A stretch of DNA of 64,000 nt from Pleurotus djamor (Eukaryota; Basidiomycota; Agaricomycetes; Agaricales; Pleurotaceae). Shown one piece after another: positions 61,946-64,000 of the stretch. Below the pieces are notes generated by a model that was not told the origin of the DNA, ran no database searches, and saw only the letters and a program-made list of their open reading frames with translations. A program made the position numbers and the translations under genes. Numbering within the stretch: the stretch's first letter is position 1; every line of letters begins with the position of its first letter. The stretch lies in contig JAPEVF010000203.1 of the NCBI GenBank assembly GCA_029747585.1, positions 1-64,000 on the forward strand. The letters run 5' to 3'.

Positions 61946-62817
61946 TTAATATTGAAGGAACTCGCTTCCTCGGGAGGGGCCGCCAAAGTTATATCCAATG
62001 CCTTGTCCGGGAGGGGTGGGTTTGTATCGGGAGAGGGGACCGTTGAAGATATGTTTATGACCTCGTGTGTTTTGGGTGATCGTGAAACGAAGGGTTACGA
62101 GGGTGATCAAGAGACCTAGGCATTCGTTGAAATTAGACAAAGTGCGAGTAACGCCGAGGCCATCAAAGGGAGGATGACTCACAAATAACCCATTCAATCC
62201 AGACGAACGCTTTCAACGCCTGGAGATTCTTACACCATCCCTTGGTCTCGGGGAACCCATCTGGGATGGAATCGCACTCAAGGGGGACGAAACGCCAACG
62301 TGAGGTGGAGAACGCGTTGAAGGCTGTGAGAAACATATCAGACCTTGTAACAACGGGGAGTTGGGAGATCTCGGGAACAAACTCACCCAGCCAGAAGACA
62401 CTCAATCCTGCGAAGAGGGGGATTAAGAACTGGGGTCTCCCGGAGTACGAGTTGACAATGGCAAAGTCCAGGATAAAGCTATGGTGGAGGGCGATTTGTG
62501 AGTTATGTTTCATCGTTGAAAACGCGACTTGACCTACAGAGCGACGAGGACGGTCAAGGTGATGATAGAGAGCGCGAGTGGGAAGAGGTCGGCGGCATCT
62601 TGACATGGAATTGAGCCGATATTTCACTCCAAAATAAGTTTAAGGACTCACAGAAGAATTCCTGAAATTCATTGACCTTGGCAGCGAGTCCGAGGACGAT
62701 GAGGTTGACGACGAACAAGGATACTATTGCGATGGGCGGTCGAGGTTGTAGAGATGGGTTACCATGACCATGAAGACGAGCGAGTACATCGGTAGCGCAC
62801 GACGCGTTAAATTCCAA
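61946..62817 (-). CDS. MARVEL-like four-TM membrane protein
   Basis: This encodes a tetraspanning membrane protein of the MARVEL-like kind common in basidiomycetes. Spliced segments read IAIVSLFVVNLIVLGLAAKV, NEFQEFFYAADLFPLALSII and TLTVLVALLFILDFAIVNSY, then RPQFLIPLFAGLSVFWLG, AFNAFSTSRWRFVPLECDSI, GWCKNLQALKAFVWIEWVI and CLGLLITLVTLRF, ending in a short polar tail PTPPGQGIGYNFGG. The four hydrophobic helices and the WC..LQALKAFVW block fit the family. At least five exons are needed. The N-terminal start (MEFNASCATD) is uncertain because the usual first TM begins soon after. Role unknown, perhaps membrane apposition. Confidence 0.7.
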
Positions 62818-63059
62818 ATTTCAAGAGGTGGTGGATAGAACAAGAATAATAAACGACTAAGATGAGCAAACGAGCTCGGCCAAGAAAAGATCGGTGGAAT
62901 AAGACGTACAATGAGCAACAAACTGCTTCTTACCGACGGCAGACAAGACCATTGGAGCAAAAGAAGGACGACCAGACGAAAGAATGAAGAAACTTGAGTA
63001 GGATCAACCGTTGCGAAGGGAAACAAGCAAATAACACGGTGGTGGGAAGGAAGCAAAAA
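62818..63059. other. Short spacer with tRNA terminator
   Basis: This is the upstream region of the MARVEL-like gene and the downstream side of the tRNA. A T run on the minus strand (63055-63059) fits a Pol III terminator. Confidence 0.5.
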
Positions 63060-63138
63060 TGCATCAAGCGAGAATCGAACTCGCGGCGGGTCGATGTCCA
63101 ATTGGCAACGACCCAGGTTACCACTACCCCATTGATGC
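63060..63138 (-). tRNA. tRNA-Gly (GCC) with 8-nt intron, copy 2
   Basis: This is the second tRNA-Gly(GCC). All mature positions are identical to copy 1 at 14837-14916, while the intron has 8 instead of 9 bases and a different sequence. Acceptor, D-, anticodon and T-arms pair fully. It lies on the minus strand about 240 bases upstream of the MARVEL-like gene start, the same orientation relation as copy 1 to the amidotransferase. Confidence 0.9.
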
Positions 63139-63596
63139 TGTTGTCAGAGAAGGGTGCTTGGGTGGATACATGAGCCCCTCGACAAATGGGCCTCTCTGGT
63201 ACCACAACGCCGCCTCGCTTTGGCCATACCAGCTTCCATGCAAGAGGATACAGATGTAGGTCAATGATTTTGCTCAAGTCGCACAACCAATGGAATGTCT
63301 GAAGCTCAGCGGTTGCCCTCTACGGGGGTTGGATGCCTGGAGGCTGTAAACACAAAACTTTTCGTCATTTCAAATCTACCTCTCTGACAGAAACCACCTT
63401 GTCGCATAGGCCCCTTGCATCTATACACTCGTTTTCGCGGTACCAAGAAATACCTCTGAGACCCCCGGACTCATCTNATTGCACGCCAGGGTCCAGAACT
63501 GTTGGCATCCGCCGCTGTTCCAAGGATACTCGTTCCCAGTATCACAGATTTCAGAGGACTATTGATCGATAAACCTTCGTCTTCCGCGTGGCTCTC
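63139..63596. other. Spacer before right-edge gene
   Basis: No gene is supported; one N at 63477. Upstream region of the partial gene at the right edge. Confidence 0.5.
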
Positions 63597-64000
63597 ATGG
63601 CTTCAGTCCGCACTGATGCAGTTGACTTGGTAAAGGCTTCGCTTGATATCAACCTTCACCGCAGTTAAAACAGAAAAAATAGGAGCAATACAAAGCAGCA
63701 GTTCGTCAAGGCTCCTTCGAAGCAATACACTCTCTCGCTTATGCTGCACCGTATTTCTCCATCCAAGACCAACTCGAAGTGTGGGACCTGTTCGCGGAAA
63801 TACTCAGCGGAGGTCCTCCTTGCATCTACGTTTTGCTAAAGTGTGTCCTTCAAACTGAAGCTCCCATTGTGCGCTGCGCAGTGGCCACCAGGATTCTCCA
63901 CTCTATCACAATCACCTTGTCTCTTTTCTTCGAGTCCGACAAAGGGGAAGCAGCGCCGTTAGTCGACAAGCTCAGATTGATGTGGCCGAACATATGGACA
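63597..64000 (+). CDS. Partial gene of unknown function at window edge
   Basis: A frame starting MASVRTDAVDL joins across a 53-bp intron (63630-63682, GTAAAG to ATAG) in phase 0 to EQYKAAVRQGSFEAIHSLAY, and stays open to the last base, about 117 residues. The sequence looks helical (VWDLFAEILSGGPPCIYVLL) and may be a helical-repeat protein, but I cannot name a family. The gene continues beyond the window. Confidence 0.5.

Overview
The window looks like nuclear DNA of a mushroom-forming basidiomycete (Agaricomycetes). The genes carry many short introns of about 50-65 bp with GT-AG ends. Gene content is typical of that group: class I hydrophobins, DUF6534 membrane proteins, a short fungal metallothionein and families of small secreted cysteine-rich proteins. 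Two tRNA-Gly(GCC) genes with short introns are present. I cannot name genus or species. All gene models were read by eye; conserved-domain exons are solid, while starts and a few splice sites are less certain. Isolated N bases, densest at 11.3-13.2 kb, show an imperfect consensus, and at least three of them look like spurious insertions.

Layout. 1-8.2 kb holds two convergent metallothionein genes and two tandem class I hydrophobins in otherwise poorly coding DNA. 9.0-14.9 kb is a housekeeping block: gamma-tubulin complex protein 2, a Syn8-type Qc-SNARE, a class I glutamine amidotransferase, and a tRNA-Gly directly upstream of the last. 15.7-27.0 kb is a local expansion. Five paralogues of an uncharacterised secreted, C-terminally anchored protein flank a DUF2264 gene as mirror-image groups (two on -, three on +). 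Each group ends in a GNAT acetyltransferase sequence, intact and fused to an Mss4-like zinc module on the right, degraded on the left. 27.0-30.6 kb is a secreted GH95 alpha-L-fucosidase. 31.2-35.0 kb carries three small secreted cysteine-rich proteins built from one or two copies of a CWxCC module.

35.3-45.7 kb is a tandem duplication of a divergent gene pair: a seven-TM receptor-like gene on - and an SV2/SVOP-like MFS transporter on +, present twice. 46.6-50.6 kb has two tandem DUF6534 membrane proteins. 51.0-62.8 kb returns to conserved genes: NAPE-PLD-type metallohydrolase, Ypk1/Gad8-type AGC kinase, Cid1-like nucleotidyltransferase, eIF3 subunit l and a MARVEL-like membrane protein. A second tRNA-Gly follows, and an unidentified gene runs off the right edge.

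The main theme is local gene duplication. Most accessory genes in the middle are present as two or more diverged copies, while the conserved flanks are single copy. The strongest candidate for something undescribed is the five-copy 'CSWGEER' family around the DUF2264 gene, followed by the duplicated receptor/transporter pair.
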